From the NCBI GenBank assembly GCA_019022495.1, contig JAFEKR010000052.1, positions 1 through 64,000 on the forward strand: DNA of 64,000 nt. Direction: 5' to 3'. The notes under the pieces are model-generated. The model searched no databases and was not told the origin of the DNA. It saw only the letters and a program-made list of their open reading frames with translations. A program made the position numbers and the translations under genes. Every line of letters starts with the position of its first letter. The first letter of the stretch is position 1. Of this stretch, positions 19,544 to 33,466 are shown piece by piece. This DNA comes from Epichloe hybrida (Eukaryota; Ascomycota; Sordariomycetes; Hypocreales; Clavicipitaceae).

Positions 19544-19918
19544 TTAGATATTGAGTGGGAAGGTTGGCACATCATTCTTAGTGATCATAGCATGCCTCTG
19601 CATGTACCTCGCCAGGCCTCGCATGCTATTTTCCAAGTATTTCTGACGGTCAAGCTGAGCTTTGAGAGTTTCGTATCTCTGCAAGACCTCGGAATGCTGC
19701 CGCGCAATGGCACGTTGTTCCTGACTTCCTAGCACTTCTCGGTCGATGCGTCGCCGGGCATCCTGCGCCTGACGTTTGACTGAGTCATACTCTCGCCTGA
19801 GAACATCCATACCTTGCTGATTGGAATACCACTCTTGATAGAAAGAACCTCCGAGGTCCCAACATTCTTCGGCAGTACGGGGGTATGAGGCAGCAGGGTA
19901 CTCATTAGAACGGCTCAT
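19544..19918 (-). CDS. Small coiled-coil hypothetical protein
   Basis: A 124-residue single-exon frame starting at the first ATG. The N-terminus (MSRSNEYPAASYPRTAEECW) is polar; residues about 35-100 are rich in Arg, Gln, Glu and Leu with a heptad-like pattern (LRREYDSVKRQAQDARRRID...LQRYETLKAQLDRQKYLENSM), so a coiled coil is likely. No signal peptide or catalytic motif. It is convergent with the APC8 gene, 185 bp from its end. No family recognised; composition is coherent enough to support a real gene. Confidence 0.6.
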   Translation of the reverse strand: MSRSNEYPAASYPRTAEECWDLGGSFYQEWYSNQQGMDVLRREYDSVKRQAQDARRRIDREVLGSQEQRAIARQHSEVLQRYETLKAQLDRQKYLENSMRGLARYMQRHAMITKNDVPTFPLNI

Positions 19919-21600
19919 TTTGCAAAAATGCTAGGACAGTGAGAGATGAATCAAACATTATGTGGACAGAAGAGAAGAGAATACCTTTTCGAATTTCTAG
20001 GTGTCAAAAGGTGTAAGCCAGAGAATATTGCAGTACAGTCTGTTGTCTTGAGCGTCTTGGAGAAGAAATTTGTTTTATTTTGTCAAGTAAACTTGGACAA
20101 ATTTATATGTTTCGTCAAGCCTACAACATAATACATGCAATGACGTCGGGTCAAGAGCTCCAAAGCAGCATGGAGACAGGCCCCTCGACACTCATTGTGG
20201 GACTTCCATGACGAAACACAAGGTAGAACCAACGTTCTTCTCCAAAAGCCGAATAGGATTTTAGCAATCAACCTCCCTCCTGGTAATGTCAGCCAGTTGG
20301 TCAGATTGTCAACTATGAAGCGAATCGCCGTCCAAATGAGGTTCAAATAAGGTTACATTGGACCAATAAGAGATGACAGTACTCCGTAGATGACCTGACG
20401 AAGCGAAATCAGCCGGTGGCCCTTGTGACCTCTGGTCTTGGACCAAGATAGCTGTCTCCCTCTGAACGATCCAACATGTTATGGCGTTTCAAACCGCACT
20501 CTTGGCTCGATTTGGCCTAGAGACATCCCGAATCTTCCCCGCCCCACGGGCTTATTTTGCCGACCTTTTTGAACCAGAACCATTTGATTCAAGTTTCAGG
20601 CTGGCCACCTTCTGCCCTTGATACGCGCTCAGCTTCTTTAAGCGCCAGTTACGTTACCGGACGCTTCGCCCAATAGACTCGATTGCTACGATCCAGTCAA
20701 TCGCTTCGTATCATGTGCCCTGAGAAATACTGCGAGACAGCTGGCGCTTAACAGATCATCTTACACGGTCGTCACACCACAATGTGCGGTACATACCCCC
20801 ATACCTGGTTCCAAACGTCGTGTTCCCTTTCGTGTGTCGATTGGTCGTGGCTTGGCGGTTGCTGAGGATTTTTGACAGTTCTGAAACTGAAATCTCTTCC
20901 CAAGCACCTATGACTTGTCAAGAGTCTGTTCCAGTTTCCACATTCTCTGCGTCGTGGTGATCCTTCGTAGACACCAAGAGCTAGACGCTGTAATCCCCAG
21001 CTTTAATGCTCTGTTAGGCGATGGCTTGGCAAATCGGTGGGGTCAATCTCTTTGGTTGCGATCCGTAATCCGTACTCGGTAGCCATTTCTCGATCGGTGC
21101 CCTACAGATGTATTGGCTTCGGTCGCAGATCAAGTACCAAACTCTCCCCAGTAGCCAAGGGGGATAGCAAACCCTTCACCGTTGCCGCCGAGGGCTATGT
21201 TAGGATTGGCTGGACAAATACCCCGGAACGTCCAATGGGCTGGCCTAATAAATGAGCGCCCCGCACCCCGCAGGCTTGCGCTGCGCTAGCCACAATTTCC
21301 TGCTAAAGTAGGGTCTGTAGCAGGTCAAGTCAAGGACGGCAGGAAATGCCAGCTGCAGCTGCCCCTGATCCACTAGCACAACCCAGCGGCTAGTGTGTGT
21401 CAGCACTAACTAATATCCGAAGCATAATTCGTAGAAGCAAATCTGACACTCACCTGCGGTGGCTAGCGCAAGTTCCGTCCGTCCCAACCACTGTAGGTGT
21501 CAGGTAGGGGTGTAGATGGATGATAAAAAGTGTTCAATTCGATCAATCAAAGGTGCAGACAGCACCTGACTTTTGTACCTAAAAGGTACATAGTGCGCTA
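19919..21600. other. Non-coding border of the gene island
   Basis: About 1.7 kb of normal base composition without a frame I can support. Frames at 20,083-20,346 (minus) and 21,037-21,255 (plus) are short and have no recognisable features. Sequence changes abruptly to RIP-type AT-rich DNA near 21,590-21,610. Confidence 0.5.
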
Positions 21601-24540
21601 TAGTAATAACTAGTTTACGGAGGTACTTCTAATATATTTATCTTTACTAATATTTTATAATACGTTTTATCCTAGTTAATACGTAATCTATGCTTATATA
21701 TCTAATGCTTTAGGAAGCTTTTCTTAATATACCTCCTATAGCTAAGATATCTATTAAAGCTAATAATCTAAGGTATAGGAAGAGATTATAAATAATCTCT
21801 AGTATTATAATTAGGTAGGAATTTCCCTTAGACTAATTCTCTAGTAAAAATCCCTATATATTTAACTTAATAAAGGCTTTATAAAGCTATTTATAAGTAT
21901 CTTAGAGGTCTTTATCTAATTTACCTTAATATTACCTATTATATATTATTTTTAAATCTATATTTAATTTATATTAAGGTGCTTAAGGCTAGTTTAAAGC
22001 CTTTCTTCTATATATTTAGTAATCTAGATTATTTATTTATTATTATACTAGATAATTAAAAGTAATAGTATATATATATTAATATTATAAAGTAGCTTAC
22101 TAAGAGAAATACACTTTTTTATACTATAATTTAGGGTAAAGAGCTTTACTTCTATACTTAAAGTTATTATATAATATTACCTCTTAGACTTCTAATTAAT
22201 TATAGTGCTATATATAATAAAGACATAGCCTTATATTAACTTTTAAGTCTTAGGATTATTACTAAGTAAAGTATCTATACTAGAAAATAATATATTAAAG
22301 CTATCTATGCCTAAATATTATAAGCAAAGCTTCTTTATATTCTAAGTATATAATAAAGTACCTTATACTAGCTTAATATGCTTTATTAATAGATTTATTA
22401 TAAAAGAGGCTAGCTTTAAAGCTATAAACACTATATTAGGTCTTCTAATAATATAAAGATATACTAAAGAGCTTATAATTACTTTATAGTAGCTAATTTC
22501 TTTATCTAAAGCTTTATTATTATTTAGGTAAATTATAGCTACTAGGAGAGAAGCTATAATTAAGCTCTTTAACTTATTATTAATAATATTAGGAATAAAC
22601 TTCTAAGTAATCTTTTAAATATATAATTCCTATAATAACTATATCTCTTTAGTTTTGTAATTTCTAATAATTTTAATACCTAGGAACTACTTTAATTTAC
22701 CTTAGTCCTTAATATCTAGGCTATTTATTAATTACTTATATAATTCTTTAAATTCTACTTTAGATCTATTAGGGTAAAGTACTATAATATTATTTATATA
22801 GAAAAATAGAATAAAATCATTCTTTATAAAGATATATAAGTTTTCTTTCCCTTAGATAAAGCTAAGCTTTAAAAGGAATCTTATTAAATATAGGAACTAA
22901 TATTAGGGAGCTTCCTATAGCCTATATAATACTCTAATTATCTTTTAGAGATAACCTTTTATATTTATACCCTCTAGGGGCTTATAAAAGATAAGTTCTT
23001 TAAGTTTTATATATAGGAAGGTATTTTAAATATTATATTATTAAGTATTAAGATTATTAGTATAGTAAACTATAAGTAGTATTTATAAAGATTAAGAAGT
23101 AAGTATTATAGTATAGTTATTAAGGTTATTCTTTAGTTATTAGTTACCTTATATTACTATTTAAGCCTTAAACTTTATAACTATACCCTTTTTATTAGTT
23201 TTATATTTAAAAACCTAGCTAAGGTTAATAATCTCCTTATACTTATTAGAATTAATTAGTTCCTTAGGTATATTCTCCTAGTAGTTTAAGAATAGAAGCT
23301 TTAAAAGCTTCTTTATAATTACTTCCTTCTAGTAGTTATAATATAGTAATACTATTACCTAGTAATAATAAGTAAGTTCTAGAGGTATATCTTTAATCTA
23401 TAAATTATACTAAGTTCCTTAAAATACTATAAAAAAGGTAAAAGAAAACTATACTTACTTAGCTTTTCTTAAATCCTTTTATTAATATTTTCTAGGTATA
23501 ATATTATTTAGATTAATACTATTATTATAAGGACTATAATTCTCTATAGTCTTACTACTCTTAGTAGTAATTTTACTAGTCTCTATAGTAGTCTCTATAT
23601 ATTTAGCTATTATATTACTTATAAATTTATTAATCTTATAAAATAGTATATTATTACCTTATGCCTAAATCTCTAAGTTCTCTATAGTAACTAGTGCCTT
23701 ATAAGAAGAGTTAGGAGGGGTTAAGAGAGCACTAATATAGCTACTTTCTTACTCTAATATATATAAGGTAGTATTTTTACTTTAAACTAATTATTTTCTT
23801 ACTTTATAACTAAGGGCTAAAAGTTATAATTTTCCTTCTCTAGGTCTATTCCTATAAGGTCTTAACTAATTTCTTTATTAAGGTCTTTAGCTTTAAGCTC
23901 TTTAAGTAGTGTAATTATTAATATCTTCTCTTTCTAGGCTAATTTAATCTCTTCTTTTAGTTTAAAGAATAAGGCCTTATTAAACTATATATATACTAAT
24001 ATAATAACCTTATAATTATAAAGGGTTAGAACCTAGATAATATACTAAGATTTACCCTTATAACTTATAAGGTATCTAATATAAGCTTTTTACTTTAACT
24101 AAGGGATTACGTTATTTAATTTAATATACTCTAGAGCTTTCGTTATTATTAGAAACGCTTTATATCTATAGGCTTATAGATACAAAATTAAGGGCTTTTA
24201 GATCTCTAATATCTATAAATAGGTAGGGATAGTTTTCCTAGCCTAATTTCACTAAAGTTCATATAGTATAATCCATTTCCTATAATATTTAAAAGGCGTT
24301 TAATTTAATAAATAAACCGCTATATTAAAGATTTTATTATTAAGTTCTAATAGGAATCTAGCCTTTAGACTTAACATACAGGCCTTTTACTTAACTATGC
24401 CCTTAGATCTCTTTACCTTACTATTTGAACTAGGTGTTAAGGGAGCTAAATTATAGACTATAATACCCGCGAGGGCTATCTTATCCTTTATATTCTCCGT
24501 AAAGAGGGCCTTTTTAATATTGCTATGTAAAAATTATAGT
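21600..24540 (-). mobile_element. RIP-degraded Copia retrotransposon relic
   Basis: Minus-strand remains of a Ty1/copia polyprotein. In one minus-strand frame, around 22,640-22,960, the reverse transcriptase reads FILFFYINNIIVLYPNRSK: the YVDD catalytic box has become YINN (codons complementary to 22789-22800), followed by a recognisable connection region (INSLDIKD, FLGIKIIRN). Stops interrupt the frame throughout. Around 24,000-24,100 the minus strand resembles the end of a copia integrase (VLTLYNYKVVI region). Ends are approximate; I found no LTR pair. Class is supported by the RVT_2-type motif order; it is clearly inactive. Confidence 0.7.
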
Positions 24541-24868
24541 TAAACCCTAAATTAAGTGTTTAGAAACGCTGTGTGAGAACAAGGGATAGCTAGGCAAGAG
24601 GTATGGGGGCACTCGTATATTGACTAAAGCTTGCTAGGTCTAAGTGTATTGTGCGTGCAAGTCGCTAGCTTATAGCTAGTAGCTTGCTAGTGTTATGTAA
24701 ACCTAGCCCTAGGGCGTGGTATACCTACTAGGTAGTGCGCTAGTATACTAGTATTATAAGTAAGCCTTATAATTATCCCCTTACTTATAGCTAAGCCCCT
24801 AAATAGCTTTTACTAGTTAGTATATAGCTACTTACTAGGTAGTAGCTAATATTAAAATAATAATAACT
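24541..24868. other. Unassigned sequence left of the family-B Copia
   Basis: A short stretch, less AT-rich at 24,560-24,720, rich in CTAG words. It may be LTR or leader DNA of a neighbouring element, but I cannot show it. Confidence 0.35.
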
Positions 24869-24874
24869 AGTAGC

Positions 24875-25131
24875 TGTTGATTCCTTCGGATCTTCATCAG
24901 TTCAATCGTGGCTAAAGACTGGACTAATTGTGGGTCTGGCGCGATGCACGCCATATGATTAGCTGCATTAATTTGCCACCCTTTTTTATGCCCTACACAC
25001 AGATTTCGCTTACTTTTCTAGTATTTAGACTTTCCCTCTTTTCTCTCTCTTTCCTAGCTAGCTAACTAACTATTATTAACTTTAATTTATATAGGATTTA
25101 TTACTTACGCAGGACCTTAGTGTATCTAACA
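24875..25131 (+). repeat. 5' LTR of Copia family B
   Basis: 257 bp, TGTTGATTCC...ATCTAACA. It differs from the 3' LTR mainly by transitions. Confidence 0.9.
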
Positions 25132-28100
25132 CTAATTAGTAGTTAACTTTATAACTACAAATAAGCTAGGTATTATAAGAAGAGACATTTCTATAGACAC
25201 TACTACTACTACCCCTTGTTATACTATAATAGTTATTGCAGTAAAGAGATATAACTACATAAGTGTGCTAAAGGAAGAGACTAGAATCCTAGTTACAGGC
25301 TTGTTAGGCTTCTAAGGAATTAATCTATTAACCCTTAGGCTTAGGGATATAACTTTATTATATTTATCTAGGATATTATTATTAATTATTAATTCTATCA
25401 TCTATTACGAGAAAACTAACCAAACAACTAAATCTATTACTACAAGGCATTTATTTTAAACCTAACGTTAAATAACCTTAGCTAAGCTAGCTAATATACT
25501 TATAAATTCCCTTTAACATATTACTTTCTAACAGACCTTTAATCTCTCCCTATAAGCATTTACTACTTGTTTTTTGCCCCCTTTATTATTAGTGCTGTTT
25601 GCCCTATACTTATTAGTAAGAAAGAGAGATTACCTCTTTCCCTCCTTTTTATAAAAAATAGGAAGTAGCAATTCCTATTATTCCCTTATTACTTTTCCTA
25701 TTATTTTCTAGTTACTTTTAGAACTTATATTACTTTCATTATCTCTATTAATTTATTCTTATTACTACTTTTGCTACTTCTATTACTTTCTCTTCTATTT
25801 TTCCTGTTTTTGTAATCTTCTAATTTTATTAGAGTAATAACGCTCCTAAAATATAAAAGAAGAACCTTATAATAGTAATAGGTAAACACAGGAGCTTAAT
25901 TAGTAGTAAAAATAACAAATTAGTAATATTTCTTTTATAGTTAAAAATAGCAAAGGAATTTAGACCTTCTATAAGAGAAAGGGCTGCTAGTAATAGCAAG
26001 GCTTTAATTATTACCCCTAAGAGACCTTAAAGGCATAAATTACCCCTATGCCTTTAATAGCTTACTTATAAATTCTTATATAACTAGAAAGAATCTATTA
26101 AGCTAGATCTAGACACTGCTACGTAGCTTAAGCTTAATAACTAAATTATAAGATTTATTAACCTTAGTAAGCATTAAGGTTAGAGAGATAATAACCTATA
26201 GGAATTATTCTAAGAAGACTTCGAAGGCTAGTTTAAAGATACCTTTAAAAGGGTATCTAAGGATATTATTAGAGAATTACGTAATTCTTTACAAGATTAT
26301 AGCGTTCTCATTAGGTAAGGCCTAGGATATTTAATCCTAGTATTACTTAAGGAAGTGCTTTATTAAACCTTAATACCCCTTTAGTTATAGGAAAGATTAT
26401 AAGAAAGACTATAATCTTCCGAACCCCTAGAACCTTAATATTAATAGCCCTAATAACCTACCCTAGAAATTAACCTTCCCTAACCCTAGAGATTACTTAA
26501 ACCCTTATAAGAACCCCTGCGATAATCCCTATTATATTAATAGCTCTATCCAGATAATTATTATTAAGAACAACTAGTGGACTATTATTTATAATAAATT
26601 ATGCCTTTATAGTAATTCCCCTCTAAAGATTAGATTACAAAGAAAATCTTAGAGCTTACAAAGATATACAAGGATAGTAACTACTATAGTAGGAAGCTAT
26701 ATAACTTCTTAATGCCAAAGACTATACTCTTTAAAAACAAGTGTAATAAAATTAACCTTCCTTAAACGCATTATTAGAAGGCTTTCCCTATTATATTAAT
26801 AAGTAATGCTAAGTAATACTACCTTAATTACCTCTTTAGGAATAACTATTCCTATAAAGAGATAATTACTTATATCTATTAGCGCTTTCAGACAGAAAGT
26901 AACTAGTAATTCTATTACTATAAATAAAGTAGCATAACACTAAAGAGCATAATTAAGAAGAACCTAGATAAAAGTAAGCTTAAGTGCCTTAAGATTATAT
27001 TATTAACCCTTAAGAAAATCCACAGAGGCCTATACCCTACTAAGATAGTAAATACTAAACTCTATAAGCAGGCCTTAAACGCTATAGCTAGTGTGCCTAA
27101 ATGTTAGATAGTAAAATACATACACTTCGTAGGCTTTGAAAGTCTTACTAGAGACCTCCGTAAGGCAATTACTATTATGAAATTAAATAAGAGGCCCTCC
27201 TAATACCTTTAGTACTAATAAGAAGACCCTCTAGAGGCTATATTTACTAATCATTAGTACGGATAGCAATTATCCCCCTACGGCAGAGGAAGTTATTATA
27301 GATAGAGCCCTAGGCTAAGCACTAAGCGTTACTTTATGTGTAGTAAGAGTGGCTACTAGTTCTCTAATTACTCCGCTAAAGAGTATTAAAAGGAAAAAGA
27401 CTACTAGTAAGCTAGTAAAACACATTATACACCCCCTTTAGAGAAGAGATTCTAAGCATTCCTTACCTCCTATAAAGGGCAGGATAATAACAAGCTTAAT
27501 AAAGGCTTAGGTTAGAATTAGGAATTATATCTTTTAGCCTACATAGAAGCTAAAGATAATAATAATAATGTGGAGGAGCTACCATTAATAGCATATCTAA
27601 GCATTATATAATTCTTCTATTCTAGATTATAAACTAACTATAACGCTACTAACGTTAATATCCTTGCGACCCTAAATAATTAAGCCTTCTAACACGCATT
27701 CCTTAGGTAGGAGCTCTATAAGCTATAAGAGTGTAATAAAGGCTTGATTTGCTATATCTCTAAAGAACGCTATTCTAAAGAGGTCTTTAGAGGGATTATA
27801 CCTAATACTAGCGCTATAGGAAAATTAACTATAGGAGAGGTATAAGTAAAGGCTCTATTAAGATTAATACTTTTATTAAAGGTAACCCCTTACAAACCCT
27901 AAATTATTATATTTAGCGCTAGATTAGTAGTTATAAAAGAAATCCTTTATATACCCACGGAACTTAGAGAGCTTGAATTCTACGTCCTTAACATAGCTAC
28001 CCTATTTCTCTTCTTAATTACTAATATAGATAAGATATAAGTTAAGATTAATAACCTTGCTAATATACTTATCTAAGGCAATAAGACTATACCTATTATG

Positions 28101-31100
28101 TAATAATAGGGCTATCCTTAGTGGTTACTAGAAGCAAGAGAAATAGTTACCTTTTACCTTTTAGAAGGAGATATCCATTAATTATACTATTAACTTAGTT
28201 ACCCTTCTGTTTAATAGCTTATAAAGATACTTCACTAAGCTAGTCATAAAGTTAAACGCTAGGTAATTAAGGAATTAACTAAAGTTTGCTACTATTACTA
28301 GATGCATAGAAAGGCCCCTAGTTAATTCAAATTCACAATCAAGGATAATTATAAATTTAACTACGAGATCATTATTAATATCATGTAAATCAATAGCTGA
28401 CTAGTGCTTTACATTATTAATTTAGTAACCTTATTCTAGGTAGCCTAATTCCTTAATCTAAAGAAGTAAAAGGCTTAAGATATCTAGGATATAATCCACA
28501 AATATTAGATTAATACTTATCTCAGACCTCCAGAATGGATTATACATAACGCTAGTAATAACTTTGCTTCCACTAAGTTTAAGCACTATGCTTAACTAAT
28601 ATTAATTAAGACTAATAAGATGCTAATTAAAGCCTATAATAGCATTAGAAAGATTAAGAGATATTACAGACCCCTATGCTAAGCTTATAATATTATTATA
28701 GACTTAATTAGGATAGAACTCACGCTAAAGCAACGCCTTCAAATAGCTATTAAAGTAATTAATAACTTTATAGGCCTAAATAGTATTATCCTAACCCTAC
28801 TAGTCTTTAAAGGCTACCTACAGATAATAGATAAGTTACTACTGAGCATCTTTGTTATTTAATATACTAAAGTAATTTATAAAGCCACTAATAAAGTCTA
28901 CTACTATCTAGCTTTATAGTAGGTCTATAATGCCCTTAAAGCCTAGAATAGCCTTAACATAGCGCCTATATATTAGCTACCCTTATAGGCTAATATACGC
29001 GTGTAAAAAGAGAAAGGTAGCTAGCATAGCCCTTACAAGCTACTTACTACTAATAGAGAGACTTATATAGTTAATATACCCTATAGCCTAGTAAAGTTCC
29101 GCTTTATAGTAGTAAAGCCCTATTATAAAGACTTATATACTACAGAGAGGCTAGAGTAGTAGGAGATAAAGCCTTATAATCTGCTAGAGTAATAGCTAAG
29201 TAATATAAAGGAAGAAGTAATTATATAACTAACTACTACTACTAAAAGAGATTCTCTAATAGAAGAAGGCAAAGAGCTATAAGCACTAGCTAAGAGAAAA
29301 TAAGGGAGACTAAGAAAGGCCCTTATAGTTTAATTTATAAGTATAGGAGAGTTTAATAAAGAGGCTTATAAAGCCTAAATAGCCCTAAGGGGAAGCTATT
29401 AAGTTAAAGACTTATTACTATGCCCTAAAGAAATAAAAGTAAGGAAAAGAAGACCTTATAGCCCTAAGAAGAATATTAGCCTAGTTTAGCTTTATATACT
29501 TATAAATAAAGATTAAGAGGAGGCCTTTATTTAAGAGGTTATAACTAAAGGGATGCTAAGTATAGCATTCCTTATAGTAAAGGAAAAGGCTAATTAGAAC
29601 CTTACTCTTTAACTTCACTAAGAAGGGAAGATCACAACCCTAGGAAAACCCTTTAAGCAATCTAATTAAGCTAAGATTAATGCTTTATAAGCTCGTAATG
29701 TGTTCAAATTCATTAAGTTTAACCTAGCGAAGCACGGAGGTTATAGAATCTTTAATTCTTATATAGTTAGAGAGATCAAAGGCAAAGGAACGGACTTACT
29801 ATATAAGAAATCTTATCTCGTTATATAAGGCCATAATAATAAAGAAAAGGAATTTATCCTAACGCAATTACCAACAATATAACAAGTAAGCCAATGCCTT
29901 ATTATAGCTATTACTCTGTTATTAAAAAGAAGAGGCATTTACCTTTAGATTCGTAATATTACGCAAGCCTACACTTAATTACACACAGTGCTAACGAGGC
30001 TAATTATCATGAGATTACCAAAGTAAATTACATATCTCTTTCTAGAAGGGACTATAATCGAATTAATTAGACCTCTTTACGGGATCACAAAGGCCAGAAC
30101 CCACTAGTAAGCAATGTACTTCTATCACCACAGGGATAACCTTAATATAACAACCTTAACCTATAATCCCTGCTTATTAATTATAGCCTTAAATAATAAG
30201 AATCTCTTTAGTATTATTAGAATGCAAACCAACAATATATTAGGCCTAAGCGACAATAACTTCTTCTAAAAAGAAGAGAAAGAGCTCTAGAAGGCTAATT
30301 TCATAGCTAAAGAAAAGCAATAATTAACCACTAAGAACCCCCTTATCTTTAATAAGTGTATCTTAACCTAAAACGCTAACAATTCGCTAATCTTAACCTA
30401 GAAAGGTTAGAGTTAGAAGATTAAGGAAGTTAATTCTTAATCCTTAACAGTAAAGCAAGATTACGTAGAGTAACAAGCGCAAGGAAGCTATATTATAACT
30501 ATATGTTAACCAGAGGCTTTATACAACCTTTTAATTATAGCTTAACACTAAGAACCCTCTAGGGAAGATATTATATACCTTAATAAACGCCTTAAGTAGT
30601 AAATTAAGAATTAATAATATAGACTATAATATATTCCTTTAGTCCTTAAAGAGGCAAAGCTCTTTATGTTCGTAAATAGATTACTTACTAATAATAAGGA
30701 TCTAAGCTCACAGATTAGATACGTGATTATAATTAGCAACAAGATAATACAAGATAATAATACCTTTATTATAAAAGGTAACATTATCACGTATAGCTTA
30801 ACAAAGAGCAAGAGAGTTACTTATAACGCGCTTGCCTCTGAGTTATATAGCATAGTTTAAGGCGCAGATATTACCTACGCGATTTCCATGACTTTACATT
30901 AGATCACGAATCGATTAAAGATGCCTTGAATTCCTACGATCCTTTATACTAATTCTTTTTCATTATATAAATGTCTTATAAAGCTAGGAACTATAAAGGA
31001 AAAGAGACTAATAATTAATATTATAGCTCTTTGTTAATTATATAAGAGGCATGAGATCTATGAAGTTAGGTGGATTAACGGTAATAACAATCTGGCAGAT

Positions 31101-31376
31101 GTAATAACTAAATCATTGCCAAATTCGTCGCTTTTCTCTTTGATTAATTTGAACGAATTAATAATTCATGTTAAAGGATAGGTAAAGAGACCCGCGATAT
31201 TAGGAAACAGGAGCTTAGGCAAGGAATAATAGATTAATTCAATTAACTAATGCCACGATAGCTAATTAGAGTAGCGAATTCCTATTAAGGGATTTACTAG
31301 TGTACACTTTCCTTTAATCTAATTTTTATTATGTTTTTAGGCTCTTTAACCACAAAGGAAAAAGAGAGATTGCTAG

Positions 31377-31633
31377 TGTTAATTCCTTTAGATCTTTATT
31401 AGTTTAATTGTGGCTAAAGACTAGACTAATTATAGGTCTAGCGCGATGCACGTAATATGATTAGCTGCATTAATTCGCCACCCCCTTTTGTGCCTTACAC
31501 ACGGATTTCGCTTACTTTTCTAGTATCTAGACTTTCTCTCTCTTCTCCCTCTTTCCTAGCTAGCTAACTAACTATCATTAACTTCAATTTATACGGGATT
31601 TATTACCTGCGCAGGACCTTGGTGCATCCAACA
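31377..31633 (+). repeat. 3' LTR of Copia family B
   Basis: 257 bp, TGTTAATTCC...CATCCAACA, followed by AGTAGC. Confidence 0.9.
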
Positions 31634-31639
31634 AGTAGC

Positions 31640-32585
31640 CTTTACCTTTAAATTACTTATAGCTTCCTATTATATTATATACTTTTTTTTCTCTCTTTAA
31701 CTATAGGAATTCTCTTTCTAAATTCTATTATACCTTTAGTTTCCTTATGCTTTTATTCTTATTATTTCTAAGCTTTTTATTATAGAAAATAGGTCTATTT
31801 ACTTATAAATTTATAGCTATATATATTATTTATATATAGGCTACTTTAAGTTTAAGAGAAGCCCTTTAGCTAAGCTTACTTTACCTTAGATAAACTATTA
31901 ATTCCCTTATATTTTAGTTATTAATAATAAATAAACTAAACTTATAAAATACTATATTTAATATATATAGTATAGTAATACCTATAAGGGGGTAAATCTA
32001 TTCCTTCTCCCTTATATTTTATTTTATTATTACTAATTACTTACTTATAAGCTATAGTAACTATAAAGAGTAATTTTACTAATCTTTATACTATTTTAAA
32101 TTAGATTTAAACTCTTATAGATACAAAGGATATAAATATTATAGTAAAAGGCCTTATTTTTCTAGAGAAGACTTACTTCTATTTTACTAAGTATATACTA
32201 TCTCTTATACTTACCTTTAACTATATAAATATAGCTTACTAAATTATATTTAGTTTAACTAGTACTATAAAGGTATAATAAGTATATTATTTCCTCCTTT
32301 ATTTACTAGCCTTTTACTTATAATTAGGTATAGTTTACTTTTATTACTTACTAGTAGTATATTATTTTATATTAGTATCTTTTAGTTACTATATATCCTA
32401 CTCTTACTCTAAGGATTATAAGATTTTACTTACCTTATTTATTTCTATTTTACTACCTATTTACTAATAATTCCTAGGCTAATTATTAGGAATATCTTAT
32501 TACTTAAAATATATAAATAGTTTTATAATTATAGTTTTCTAATCTAAGGTATATTCCCTAGACTATAGTAAAACACTAGTGTTAC
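31640..32585 (-). mobile_element. Ty3/gypsy relic, piece 1 (3' side)
   Basis: AT-rich RIP-mutated sequence left of the family-A Copia. It is continuous with 39,719 onward once the Copia and its GTTAC duplication are removed, so it should be the downstream part of the minus-strand gypsy element whose integrase is at 40.8-41.3 kb. No motif is readable here; the assignment rests on continuity. Confidence 0.5.
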
Positions 32586-33409
32586 TGTTAAAAATAAGAC
32601 CTATTTTTAGCCCTTTTCTAGTTAAAGAACCTTCTTATTACTAGCTTGCTTTGCAAGTCTGACAGCTGCACTGCAGCTGTCAACGGTCGCGAGGGCAGCT
32701 GTCAATGGCTGCGTCGCAGCTGTTAACAGCTGCGACCGACCGTGTGGATGACTAATTAGTTAATTGCGTTGTGGCTGCAAGTGTGGCTACAACCACGCCA
32801 CTAGTAATTAGGTAAGCTAGGGTGACGTAAGCTAGGGTGACGTAAGCAGGTTACCTTACATATAACTTACCCTATAGCTATCTTTGACAACGATTTTCTC
32901 TTTATCTAGAGGTCGTACAAAAGTTTTATATATAGCAAATTAAAGCTTAAAGATAGGGCTTTCTCTTTATGTAAGGTTATTTTTTGGACTAAAAGTTAGT
33001 GCATACGGGTTGCTAGCTAGTATAGTGGTGAGTTGATTTTTTGGTTTTTGTATACAAATGAATTTTATGGAAAATCAAAAGTGGCCCGTAAGACCCCGTT
33101 GGTGGCCCGGATCCACCGATACGGTTGGTAGGTCTATGAGAGGAAGAAGATCTTTTTAACTAGCTAGATAGCTAGTTCTCTTAACTAACAACAGCCGCAT
33201 TGCCCGTATAACGTATCTAAAATCAATTCTATTGCTCTATAAGATATTATAAAAGTGATCTAAATTGAATTCTATTAGTTAATAACTGCCATAACCTTCC
33301 GTTGCGTTGCGTTGATTGATTTAACGTTGCAGCCCTATTGGTCCCTGACCGTAGAGCTTGCACCTGTACAGCTGTTGCTAGCTAGTAACTAGCTCCTTAC
33401 ATTTTAATA
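32586..33409 (+). repeat. 5' LTR of Copia family A
   Basis: 824 bp starting TGTTAAAAATAAGACC. In the parts compared, differences from the 3' LTR are C/T or G/A; many fall at CpA/TpG, for example GTTAACAG versus GTCAACAG. A CAGCTG-rich segment at about 32,660-32,735 stays GC-rich. Confidence 0.95.
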
Positions 33410-33421
33410 GGTTATGAGCCC
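33410..33421 (+). promoter_or_regulatory. Primer-binding site, initiator tRNA-Met anticodon arm
   Basis: GGTTATGAGCCC immediately follows the 5' LTR. It is complementary to GGGCTCATAACC, the anticodon arm of fungal initiator tRNA-Met. Copia elements of other organisms are known to prime from a half-tRNA cut in this arm, so internal priming is the likely mechanism here. Confidence 0.75.
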
Positions 33422-33466
33422 GGCTCTATCACTATAGATTCCTTTTAGGTCACTTTGTGTACGATT

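Larger units (their letters stand above)
24875..31633 (+). mobile_element. Copia family B, complete but RIP-inactivated
   Basis: A 6759-bp LTR element. LTRs of 257 bp (24875-25131 and 31377-31633) begin TGTTRATTCC and end in AACA; AGTAGC occurs directly outside both ends (24869-24874 and 31634-31639) as the probable target duplication. A purine tract (AAAGGAAAAAGAGAGA-like, about 31,354-31,369) precedes the 3' LTR. Internal motifs, all broken by stops, come in copia order: a CCHC-type knuckle near 27,330-27,375, an aspartic protease relic (PNTSA) near 27,800, an integrase HHCC and FKFTIKDNYKFNYE region near 28,220-28,400, reverse transcriptase (KKSYLVI*GHNNKEKEFILTQ) near 29,785-29,910, and RNase H with NLADVITKSLPN near 31,090-31,130. 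Inactive. Part of a second copy lies at 48,148-53,030. Confidence 0.9.

Noticed and set aside
5404..19918. Secondary-metabolite cluster or Starship-type giant element
   Set aside because: No synthase, tailoring enzyme or DUF3435 tyrosine-recombinase captain gene is present.
20083..21255. Two short open frames (20,083-20,346 minus and 21,037-21,255 plus)
   Set aside because: No start context, domain or composition that supports a gene.
30611..30860. Overlapping open frames on both strands
   Set aside because: Fragment of the family-B Copia reverse transcriptase/RNase H region between stops.
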